Positions 39,353 to 48,646 of a stretch of DNA of 64,000 bases are shown here, piece by piece; the stretch's first letter is position 1; each line of letters opens with the position of its first letter. Both the position numbers and the translations under genes were made by a program. The stretch is taken from the NCBI GenBank assembly GCA_027422505.1, contig JAPQWV010000050.1, forward strand, positions 2,294,001-2,358,000. The letters are read 5' to 3'. Origin of the DNA: Craterostigma plantagineum (taxonomy: Eukaryota; Streptophyta; Magnoliopsida; Lamiales; Linderniaceae). The notes under the pieces were generated by a model, which had not been told where the DNA came from, made no database searches, and was given only the letters and a program-made list of their open reading frames with translations.

Positions 39353-39365
39353 GTCTCTGATACCA
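39353..39365 (-). other. Primer binding site of the copia element
   Basis: In element sense tggtatcagagac, one base after the 5' LTR end. It matches the initiator-Met tRNA 3' end complement used by most plant copia elements (tggtatcagagc), with the last bases varying. Confidence 0.9.
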
Positions 39366-39366
39366 C

Positions 39367-41761
39367 TGTTGGGGTGGGCCCGATTAATCGACGCCGGCCC
39401 CCGAACAGCGCAACGTGGCTATAGCGGAAGCACGGTTTGTACCGAGCGGCGTAGGGTGGCGAATTTTCGATTTTTAATATCTAAATTTAACCTTACGCCA
39501 TTCGGCTTCTCCCGAGGGTCTGAGATGCTGCCCTAAGCCTCGGGAGATCGCGGTTAATTCGAATTATCAAAATTCGAATTTATTTCCAATTTATTTGAAT
39601 TAATAATTTAGATCCAAATTAATCGAACAAAGCGGCAACCAGACGTTTTTCGATTATTTGGAGACCGAAATGATTTTTGATCAATACCAAACTTTCCAGA
39701 ATAATTCTACACTTCCTAACGTTCGCAACGATAGGTCTCTCGAATTATTCCGACATCGTTTGATATTTTTCTCAAAATCAAATCTGTGGTTCGAAATTAT
39801 TAATTCGAGTAAAACGGCAGTCTGCCATCTTTTGACTATTTGACGACCGAAATGATTTCCGATCGATACCAAATTTTCCAGAATAATTCTACACTTCCCG
39901 ACGTTTCCAACGAGGGGTCTTTCGAATTATTCCGATACCGTTTGGTATGTTTCGTAAATCAAATCGTTAAGGTTCGAGGTATACCTTCGGTGAACGGGAT
40001 TTCTTCTGTCGTCGCCTCGGATGAACGTGGCTACACCTCGTCTGGATCCCGGGGCCTCCGGGCTAGATCGTCACGCCGGTATGACTTTGAGCGAACCTCC
40101 GAGACTGCTCCCGATGGCTAGACGCAGCTCGGTTCGGGCGTCGGGACTCGTCAAACGAACCCGTAGCTTTTATGTGGCTTAAGAAAATCTACTACTCTTT
40201 TCTCTCTTTCTCTCTAAAGAAAAAAAAAATCAAGTCCCACCTATATCTAAGCAACTCACGTTGCTTTATACATTAATAATTTTTAATTTATTTTTTTTTT
40301 TTTTTTTTTAATTGTGACACTTGTATAACAAGTGTCATAATAAAAAATAAAAAAACATAACTCATTTCTACACATCCCAACGTGGATGTGTAGAGCTTTC
40401 TATATATATTTTTTTATTTTTTTTTATGGTAATTTCATTTTAGCCCTTGAGGTTTCTAAATTCTCAATTTAGTCCCTCAATTTTAAATAATAAAATAACT
40501 AAATCCAATCTAATTATTTTAATTCTAATTGAGCCCACTTAGTTAATTAATTAAGCACTTAAGACAATCTTAAGTCCTAATTATTTCCGTGACAGTCACT
40601 GGAATTTAACTAAGTCGTCGACACCTCGTATCAACTTTGCCACTACCTCAACGAATCTCATTCGTTAGGTTCCACAGAAAAGCCCGCCGTTTTCATTCAA
40701 GTTCATTACCATTTTTAAGCGCGACTCTCTAGGTCCGTCTCAACTGGCATGGGAGGAATCCACGAGCCCCGGTATTCGCCTAGCCAATCCCACGGTACCG
40801 GACAGATCCCAGTTGAGAACGAATTTTGATCTAATCGAAATTCGGGCGAACCGACTATAGTGTATACATTTAAATACTTCTTACGCCTTTCACTTGCGTC
40901 CCGGTTAGGTGAGAGCCATGCAAATGTCAAACTCACTAACCTAACACTATGTTATAATCGAGACCGAACCGATTATTTAAACTCCGCTCCGTATCTAATA
41001 CAAGCAAGTTTTCCAAGCTTCGGCCGAAGACTTTATAATCGTCGCTCTCCGATTACCTCATAGGACATTAACCTATACGAATATAGGCAGTGAATCCCGA
41101 TAGCAGTCAAAGCCCGGCAATCACCTTCTAATGTCGGTTGCGTTTCGTCGCTGACCCGTGTCTCATTTATGAACACTTGCGAGCCTAGCCAACTAGCGAC
41201 AAACCGAAATCGCGAAAGCAAATCCGTCAATGACCCTATCGGTCTGAGGCTGCTATAGTCATTCGTTCAATCATTGACAACATCCTAGCCATGTGATTGA
41301 GACGAATACGAGTCGAATGTCCGAATACGCAATCTCTCCGATCACCAATATCTCCATCACGACCCACAACCTCTCAGGTAATCGGTGACACTACCGATAC
41401 TATGTGGTCGTCAATGGATAAGTCATATTCGGATATCTAGTCACCCACCTAGAATCCTTAGACTTACGGACTTTTTATTTAATGTTGAGATTAAGGACCG
41501 TCCGGTGTCTCCTCTCTCGTCCCACGAGAATCAGACGTCCAACTCAAACATTTGGGTGTTATTTATTTATCGCACTACCGGATGCCAAGTAGACTTTAAA
41601 TTCGATAAATAAATAATAATGCCTTTATTATAATGAAAATAAATATTCATTAATTTATTTGACGGTATATACAATAAACCTGTCTTACAACCTATACATC
41701 ATCGTGCGCCCTATACTATTCCTAGTCCTCGTATGGCATTCCGAGGGCACACTCCCTAACA
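39367..41761 (-). repeat. 5' LTR of the copia element (in element sense)
   Basis: Partner of 31939-34334. In sense orientation it starts TGTTAGGGAG and ends CACCCCAACA. At 2.4 kb it is long for a copia LTR. Near-identity of the two LTRs points to a recent insertion. Confidence 0.95.
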
Positions 41762-41766
41762 CAAAT

Positions 41767-42129
41767 CACTTAAATTTACGACATTTTTATTAAGAGGCAT
41801 ATAGCCTTTATATAATAGAATAGATTCAATCCGCCGCTAAAAGTTGAGATGCTCTAAAGTATAACTCGAAATTGGTGGTTGTTTGTTGCTATGTGAAATC
41901 TGAAACAGAAATGACCATCTTGATTAATCTATAATTTGATAATTTCTTCTCTTCCAGTCTAAAAAAAATGTAACCAGGATATACACCGTATATGTATTTT
42001 TTGAGTGCTTTCAACATATGGGATTTGAAGTGGTTGTAAACTTGTATTTTTTCTGCAGATTAACTGTCGTATCATTTGAGAAGTTACATTAAGGTTCATT
42101 AGCATCGGTGAACAGGTAAGGTTATTCTG
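41767..42129. other. Unit 2 intergenic DNA between copia and foldback
   Basis: Continuation of the duplicated F-box locus, matching about 28192-28600 in unit 1 (for example agaatagattcaatc and tgtgaaatctgaaa). No gene. Confidence 0.75.
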
Positions 42130-43185
42130 GGAGAATACCATTTTTTATCCCCAATGTTACCCTATGGACGCTTTTGGTCCCTGATGTTTCCACTTGTCAT
42201 ATTTAGTCCCTCATGTTTCTTAATTTGAACCAAATTGGTTCATCTGTTAATTTAGACGGAATTGCAAAATTGGCGACGGAATTTGCGACGGAATTTCCGT
42301 CGCTAAAGGGAAAAATAAAAAATGATAAATTAAACATAAAAGTGAGAAAAAATTCCAAAAAAAGGAAAAAAATTCAAAAAATAGGTAAACAATTCAAAAA
42401 ATAGAATATTACTAATAAACTAAATAAAAATATAAATAATAATAAAAATATAAATAATAATAAATATAAATCTAAGATTTTAAAAAGTAAAAAATAAAAA
42501 TATATTTAGTTATTAAAAAACAAAATAAAAGGAAAAAAATTAAAAATAAAAATGCCTCTAAAAGTTTTACGAAGACCGTCCCTGCCAAGTCAATGAGGAC
42601 ATAATCGTCCCAATTTTTGAATTTTTTTAACAAATATTTTGATCGAGAATTATCGTCAATTTTAAGCGATATTTTATCCTTTTTATCACTTATTTTTAGT
42701 TTTCAATAAATAAATATTTTGCATTTTTTATTATTATTTATATTTATGATTTTGTTATTTTAATACATTTTTCTCTGTTTTAATTAATAAATATATTTTT
42801 ATTTTTTACTTTTTAAAATCTTAAATTATATTTATCATTTTAAAGTTTAGTTTATTATTTTATTTTTTTCATTATTTATTATTATTATTTATATTTTATT
42901 TAGTTTATTAGTATTTTATATTATCTTTTTTGAGTTTTTTAACTATTTTTAGTTTTTTTTCCTTTTTATGGAATTTTTCTCATTTTTATGTTTAATTTGT
43001 CATTTTTTTATTTTTCCCTTTAGCGACGAAAATGATGTCGCAAATTTCATCGCTAATTTTGCAATTCCATCTAATTTAACGGATGGACCAATTTGGTTCA
43101 AATTAAAAAATATGAGGGACTAAATGTGGCAAATAAGAACATCGGGGACCAAAAACGCCATCGGGACAAAAAATGGTATTCTCCC
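42130..43185. mobile_element. Mutator-like foldback element
   Basis: Flanked by 9-bp repeats gttattctg (42121-42129) and gttattccg (43186-43194). Ends are ggagaataccatttttt and its complement. The inverted similarity continues far inward, through accaaattggttcat, gcgacggaatttgcgac and aaattaaacataaaa, so the arms are about 400 bp each around a ~250-bp AT-rich centre. A 9-bp duplication and long terminal inverted repeats indicate Mutator-like origin. No transposase. Confidence 0.85.
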
Positions 43186-43194
43186 GTTATTCCG

Positions 43195-44019
43195 TTCATG
43201 GAATGGCAGTGCTTTTCCCCTACTTGTGCAACTTTTTTGAGCAACTTCCCTGATTTTAGGATGCGTTGAGGACCTTTTACTGCGAAAATTTATGGTATGT
43301 TTGAGTTAAGGCCCAATCAAAAGTTTAATTTAAGATTTAGACCATGTCAGATAAACTATTGCTTAGAGAACCAAGTTCTGTAAAATTTAGAGATAATGGC
43401 ATAACTTAAAAAAGTAATATAAAAGTTATATGAACCCGTATAGGATGATCGTTTTGTGTTACAAACTTTCAACATATTGCTATTTCACAACAAAGAAGTG
43501 GTACTGCAGAAATGAACTGTTATCGTATGATCGTTAACTAGTATCGGATGATCGTCTTGCGTTGCAAAATTTTAACATATTGTTATTTCAGAGCAATGAA
43601 GTGGTACTGCAGAAATTGGGTTCTTAATACTATTTTTTTTCCTGAGAGTGAATAATGCTAAATGGATCTTGGGAAGGGCATGAAATAAAAAGTCCCCTAA
43701 TATATATCAAAGGATGACAAACGCAGATAACAATGATTGCCGCATGGGCTACTCAACCATATTTAGATAAGGTTTGGTTGTCGGTGTCTTTGGTTTTGAC
43801 TTTTGATTACGAATTCCTTAGTCCTTGCTCACACACACAGATATATATAGTGCATATTTCTTTTATTTTGCAAGACTGTTTTAGGTTTCTTATTAAATGA
43901 GTAATTCTTTGTGAGACTGTTTACTTGCCTGTACAATGAATCGGATGAAATTCATTGAGAACGGGTCTGACAGGAGTTGCTAATGACGCAAAATTCTATC
44001 ATAGCATATAGAGTTTCCA
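43195..44019. other. Unit 2-specific insert without clear ends
   Basis: Between ggaatggcagtgct and gcaaaattctatcatagc, sequences that are adjacent in unit 1, lie about 770 extra bases. They include two ~75-bp diverged direct repeats (each containing atgatcgt and gtggtactgcagaaat, near 43443-43520 and 43552-43620). No TIR, LTR or gene found. It could be an insertion here or a deletion in unit 1. Confidence 0.5.
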
Positions 44020-44027
44020 ATCCTTTA

Positions 44028-45320
44028 TTAGGGCTGTGGAGAATTGCGAGCCTGGACCTCGACGGAAGTCGTCGGAAATCGCCGGAGCAGGCGGCGTGTC
44101 GAAGCAGAAATGAAAGGAGCTGAAGAACTGTGATGATGGTTGCGACTTACAGGAGCCGTCCGATCTTGTGCGCGCCAGATCTGAAGGACGACGTTTAAAC
44201 CTAGAAGATTAAATGAGGTACGTTGGATGGCGCGCGAATGATCAGACGGCTGAGATGCAGTAAGACGTGATCAAGCGGATGATTAATTCGGAGCGTTGGA
44301 TCGAGATCGGACGATGGACAACGAAGGCGGGATTTCACTTAAAGAATCTGCGATTCTCGTGAAGTCACACCCAACGCATGTGCGACGTGGCTTAACATGA
44401 GGCGTACGATGAAGATCAGATCAACGGCTCATAATGATCGACACTTAAAACATTTCAGCTATAAATATCAGTGTAAATGGTTCGACGCATCATCTTAGCG
44501 AGCTTATAAGTTTCTGTCGAGTGAGAATCTCGTAGTGGAGTGAACACGAAAGTTGTAGAGGGCCGTGAGTGCTGTACTTCTCGTGTTGTGAGTAAAACGA
44601 GACAAGGCTCGGTTGATCCGTGGATGTAGGCTGAACAGGCCGAACCACGTTAAAAGAAGCTGTTAGAGTGTGTGCGTTTTCTATTGCGATTTCGAGCTGA
44701 TTTGAGCATCCGATAGCTCAAATTGGTTAGATAGATTAGCATACATTGATAGACCATTGAATTGCGGTCTCAACGGTAGCAATTCCACAACAAGGGCTGT
44801 GCAAAATTCGGTAAACCGACCGTATCGAACCGATATCGAAAGTTCGGTACAAAACCGAATACCGAAATTTCGGTTCGGTTCGGTATTCGATTTTAAACCG
44901 AAATTTTTCGGTTATTTCGGTTCGGTAATTCGGTTAACCGAAAAAAACCGAATTACCGAAATATATAATATATAATAATATATAATTACCGAAATATATA
45001 TTATATATAATATATATAATAATATATATACAATTAAACATAAAAATAAAATAAGAAAAAATAAGAAAAAATAGGAAAACATAAAGAAATGAAGAATTAA
45101 ATATATCTACTTTCATAAACTTTTTAATATTAATTTTTCTTTTTTTTTAATTTACGGGTTTTCGGTTATTTACCGAAAATAACCGAAATATTTCGGTTAT
45201 TAACGAAGCGGACCGATAACCGAACCGATTGACTTCGGGTCGGTATACGGTTTGAGATTTTATAACCGAAAATTTCGATTACCGAGGGTTCGGTACGGTA
45301 ATTACCGTTTGAACACCCCT
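44028..45320. mobile_element. hAT-like MITE, interrupted by a solo LTR
   Basis: The target duplication is atccttta (44020-44027) and atccttca (45321-45328); unit 1 has a single atccttca at 28679-28686. The left end ttagggctgtg is separated by the solo LTR from its continuation gcaaaattcggtaaaccg. The right end is cggtaattaccgtttgaacacccct. The inside is rich in accgaaatttcggt palindromes. No ORF. Confidence 0.75.
44035..44792. repeat. Solo LTR nested in the MITE
   Basis: Starts TGTGGAGAATTG, ends CAATTCCACAACA, and is flanked by the 5-bp duplication agggc (44030-44034 and 44793-44797). 758 bp without internal domain or partner LTR. This is the expected product of LTR-LTR recombination, or a very small non-autonomous element. 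Confidence 0.75.
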
Positions 45321-45439
45321 ATCCTTCACACACAAATATATAATAATAATAATAATTAATAAATAAATAAATAAATAATAAAAACCTTAATCGCCAAACA
45401 ATTAACCACCGGATTGCATTGCATTGCATTGCTAGTAAA

Positions 45440-45582
45440 AAGTCACCATGAATGTGGGCGAGCAGAAAACACGAATGTATGCGTCTCATTGGATTGGACT
45501 GTAATCGATGCGAGTCGGCCATTGTTGTCTTCCACGAGTATCCATTCAGAATTCCAACAGAAAAACGGATGGCGAATGTGAT
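45440..45582 (-). pseudogene. F-box C-terminal fragment
   Basis: About 140 bp matching the last codons of the F-box gene (complement of gtctcattggattggactg ... ttccacgagtatccattcag). It ends abruptly where P450 intron sequence starts (gtatattggattag). This is a third partial copy of the F-box 3' end at the locus. Confidence 0.85.
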
Positions 45583-46440
45583 AAGTATATTGGATTAGTT
45601 TTGGACATGAACATGGACATGTTAAAGGGACGAATAAAAACGAATTTTGTGATAGTTATAAGATCTTAATTACCCGTAAGCATATTGGACTACTAATTAG
45701 GGACATGGACATGTTAAAGGACGAAAAACGAATTTGTGGAAGTTATAAACATGACGTTTTAGTTACTCACTCGTAAACATATTGGGCTACTAATTTCGGA
45801 TCGGGAAAACTTGAAGTACGAAAAAAATTTGTGAAAGTTATAGGGCTAAAACCTTAGTTACTCCTAAACATGCTTGACTATGCACCAAATTTGGAGGACG
45901 TCGACGACGACGAAAAACGAACTTTTATGACTAAAATTTTAGTTACTCTCAATTTTCTTCATCTCTATCTTAGGTAACATTTACAAACATAGGCAAGTAT
46001 TTCGCGAGCCTCGAACCGGGACCTGTCATCGACACGCTCGACAAGCTCTACGATGGCCTAATTCACGGATTTCGGGCCTACCCTCTGAATTTCCCAGGAA
46101 CAGCTTTTCCCAATGCACTTCAGGTTATTAACCATCGATAAACTTATAACCCCGCAAATTCTCTAACATCAACTAAGATGCGAAAGAATTCGACCCTTCA
46201 GTGTCGCAAGAAAGCGTATGCTATATTCAAAGAAGAGATGGAGAAGAGGAAGGGAAACAACGACAAAAACGCCCCCAAATACGACCTAATGGAAGGGCTC
46301 ATGCAGCTGAAAGACGAAGATGGCAACGAACTAACCCGATAATGAGGTTCTCGATAACATTACGAGCCTCGTCGTTGCTGGCTATGCATCGACTTCCATG
46401 GCTATAAAGATGGCAGTACATTGTGGTATCGAAAAGACAA
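45583..46440 (+). pseudogene. P450 fragment (intron 2 to exon 4)
   Basis: Matches about 56563-57395 of the intact P450 gene: end of intron 2 (tattggattagttttggaca), exon 3 (NIGKYFASLEPG), intron 3 and most of exon 4 (CRKKAYAIFKEEMEKRK, YDLMEGLMQL). Exon 4 has a frameshift at ctaacccgataatgagg. No start, heme or C-terminal exons. It lies between two partial F-box copies, so it was carried here by a duplication. Confidence 0.92.
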
Positions 46441-46639
46441 CACCTTGAAAAGAATCATTGGGAGATGGGCCCCGTTGATTAAGTTATTGTTTAAAATAAT
46501 TGGACATGTCGTGAGTTTTAGAACACCAAATTCATACGAAACGGAGTGACAGTTTTTCTAAGAACCGGACGTGAGTAAACTAGCAAATAGGCTACAAATT
46601 TTGGATACACCAAATTGGATATAAACATGACAGTTTTTA
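46441..46639. other. Unassigned DNA between P450 fragment and F-box 3' flank
   Basis: About 200 bp with no match elsewhere in the window that I could see. The duplicated F-box downstream sequence resumes at about 46640. Confidence 0.4.
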
Positions 46640-46776
46640 AATGCCCCTAAAGATAACAATAATAAAAATAATAAATAAAATTTTAGCAACACAAATCTTA
46701 CAAAATACAACCGTAACAGCCAAACAGTTACCGACCCTACATTGGATTGCATTGCTAGTGAAAGTTAAAGAGACAT

Positions 46777-47946
46777 TCATTCACCATCACCACCAACAAT
46801 CACATCACTCAAACGAATTAAGCTCTCCTTGAACGAACAAGCTGCCCAAGGATGTAGGCTACCAGAAAACACGAACGCACGCGTCTCATTGGATTGGCCA
46901 GCAATCAATGCGAGTCTGCCATTATTGTCTTCCACGAGTATCCATTCAGAATTCCAACAGAAATATGTCCAGTAAATGTGATAAGGCCCTATTACGTAAT
47001 CGACAGTCCAAGACTCCTTGACGCCGTATTCTTTCATCGCCCAAATCTTGATGAGGCTCGGCTCCTCATTCCCATATGCAATAATCGTCAAACGATCGTG
47101 TAAGATGACAAGACTTTGATTCGCCATAAATTGTTCTTCTTCGTTCCAAGCATCGGGATACTCAAAACGTCGAAACACTTCATCGCTCAAGTCAAACAAG
47201 ACCAAGCAACAACCGCTCCTTTCATCCCAGTGACAAACACCATTGAAGTAAACTGGTTGCGCCAAGCAAACAAACTCAGAATCAAACACAGATGAACAGT
47301 TACTTTCGTCGCTGATGGTTCTCCAACAATTACTCCTTGAATCGTACAAATCGACCGCGATGGGATGAGTGTGGGGAATATAATCATACTCCTCGTCCAC
47401 GGGAGAAAGATAGTAGACGTACACTATCTTGTACGAGGAACCTACAGGATCATAGCCATATCCAAAACCAATATCATTCTCTCCATAGTCCACTGCAGGA
47501 CGAGGTACGGCCCAGGGACGGGGTGGAATCCGCTTGAATTCTCTAAGGGCTGGATTGCAGAGTATAAATGTATCACAAAGTAGAAGGAAGACTATTCCAT
47601 TGCAAGCACCGAGAAGTAGACAACTAGAAATGTCGGGATTGGGATATATATCTTGATCCGGCAACAATGTCGTGACAGACATATCGTGAGACAACATTGA
47701 CAGGTCTGCGGAGTTTGGGTCGTGAACAGACACAAAAAGTCCATCTTCGTATCGCGTCATGCACACGGTTTCTTGGCGCTCGCTCATTAGGTGACGACTC
47801 GCAAAATAAGGACTCCCTATCAAAGCACGCCAAGATTTGGAAACGCACCTCAATCGAAGTAGGGATTTAACAGAAAGGCGTGACAGGATTCCAATCAACA
47901 CGTCTTCTGGCCACGAAACTGATCCTTCTTCGTGGGTTTCCGCCAT
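46777..47946 (-). CDS. F-box protein with F-box-associated (FBA) domain
   Basis: Likely substrate adaptor of an SCF ubiquitin ligase: the F-box binds SKP1 and the C-terminal domain binds the target. 389 aa from ATG 47946 (MAETHEEGSVSWPEDV); an upstream in-frame ATG at 48006 would add 20 residues. The F-box spans about residues 10-52 (LIGILSRLSVKSLLRLRCVS, SWRALIGSPYFASRHL). The rest is of the F-box-associated interaction type (CNGIVFLL, LCNPALREFKRIP, GFGYDPVG-like GYGYDPVGSSYKIV, WILVEDNNGR). It is intronless and uninterrupted, the only intact one of three copies in the window. An LTR element lies 86 bp beyond the upstream ATG. The target is unknown. Confidence 0.9.
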   Translation of the reverse strand: MAETHEEGSVSWPEDVLIGILSRLSVKSLLRLRCVSKSWRALIGSPYFASRHLMSERQETVCMTRYEDGLFVSVHDPNSADLSMLSHDMSVTTLLPDQDIYPNPDISSCLLLGACNGIVFLLLCDTFILCNPALREFKRIPPRPWAVPRPAVDYGENDIGFGYGYDPVGSSYKIVYVYYLSPVDEEYDYIPHTHPIAVDLYDSRSNCWRTISDESNCSSVFDSEFVCLAQPVYFNGVCHWDERSGCCLVLFDLSDEVFRRFEYPDAWNEEEQFMANQSLVILHDRLTIIAYGNEEPSLIKIWAMKEYGVKESWTVDYVIGPYHIYWTYFCWNSEWILVEDNNGRLALIAGQSNETRAFVFSGSLHPWAACSFKESLIRLSDVIVGGDGE

Positions 47947-48092
47947 TCGATTTCCTGCAGAAGACACTAGCAAGCCAAAATAAGTCTCAGGATAAATGCG
48001 ATTCATCTCACACAGTCACCAAAACACAGCACCACAAGCATCGATTACGATAGAAAATTCCCGATCGAACTTCCAGAAACTTAATAGAGATA

Positions 48093-48619
48093 TGTCATGA
48101 ATCTGTTGAATGGTAGAAATAATTATATTGGTCTTGGAGCTAAACTCAAACAAGATGAAGATGTTGATGGAAGAAGGGTGATTTTGGGGTGGAGATCGAC
48201 AAAGGCAATAATAGATAAGAAAGGAAATGAAATTAATATTCGGAGTGGGCTTCCTAGAGCTGGAGTGGGCTGAAGTTGCTAGAGATTTAGGCCCATATAT
48301 TAAATATTAGAATCTAAGTGGGACAATTATGTTAAATGAGCCCAAATTGCTATCATTAGTTTAAATACTATGTACCAACACTTTGCTTGGGGAACAAATG
48401 AATTAACCTAATTTTCTACTATATCGTCTCATTCTTCATCTCTTATCTTCTGCTCAATCTATCTGCAATCCTTCTTCTAATCCCAATTTCTACTCTTCTC
48501 CTTCGTCAACTTCATTTCTTATATATACAATATACAGAAAATACCAAAATAGCCAAACTACTGTTACATTGACAATGATCAATACCAATATCAACACAAA
48601 ATCGATCAAACCCACAACA
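48093..48619 (+). repeat. Left LTR of the small gag element
   Basis: 527 bp. It differs from the right LTR (50599-51125) at two positions that I noticed: ccaacactt/ccagcactt and ctactatatcg/ctactctatcg. It contains a pyrimidine-rich stretch (ctcattcttcatctcttatc) near the 3' side. Confidence 0.95.
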
Positions 48620-48634
48620 TTGGTATCAGAGCCT
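48620..48634 (+). other. Primer binding site of the small gag element
   Basis: ttggtatcagagcct directly after the LTR, complementary to the initiator-Met tRNA 3' end. It is translated as LVSEP in the overlapping frame. Confidence 0.9.
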
Positions 48635-48646
48635 ACGATTCTCGGA

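Larger units (their letters stand above)
31939..41761 (-). mobile_element. Ty1/copia LTR retrotransposon, 9.8 kb
   Basis: Complete in structure and oriented on the minus strand. Target duplication is caaat (31934-31938 and 41762-41766). LTRs of about 2396 and 2395 bp have TG...CA ends when read in element sense. A primer binding site complementary to initiator Met tRNA and a polypurine tract lie next to the LTRs. The internal domain order protease-integrase-RT-RNase H defines copia. The uninserted paralogous site (gatcaaatcaat) is at 28185-28196 in unit 1. Gag and the start of pol carry single-base frameshifts although the LTRs are almost identical. Confidence 0.97.

Noticed and set aside
48569..48646. 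Upstream start of the gag-fusion ORF within the LTR
   Set aside because: These codons cover the LTR end and primer binding site (LVSEP), so the ATG after the primer site is the better start.
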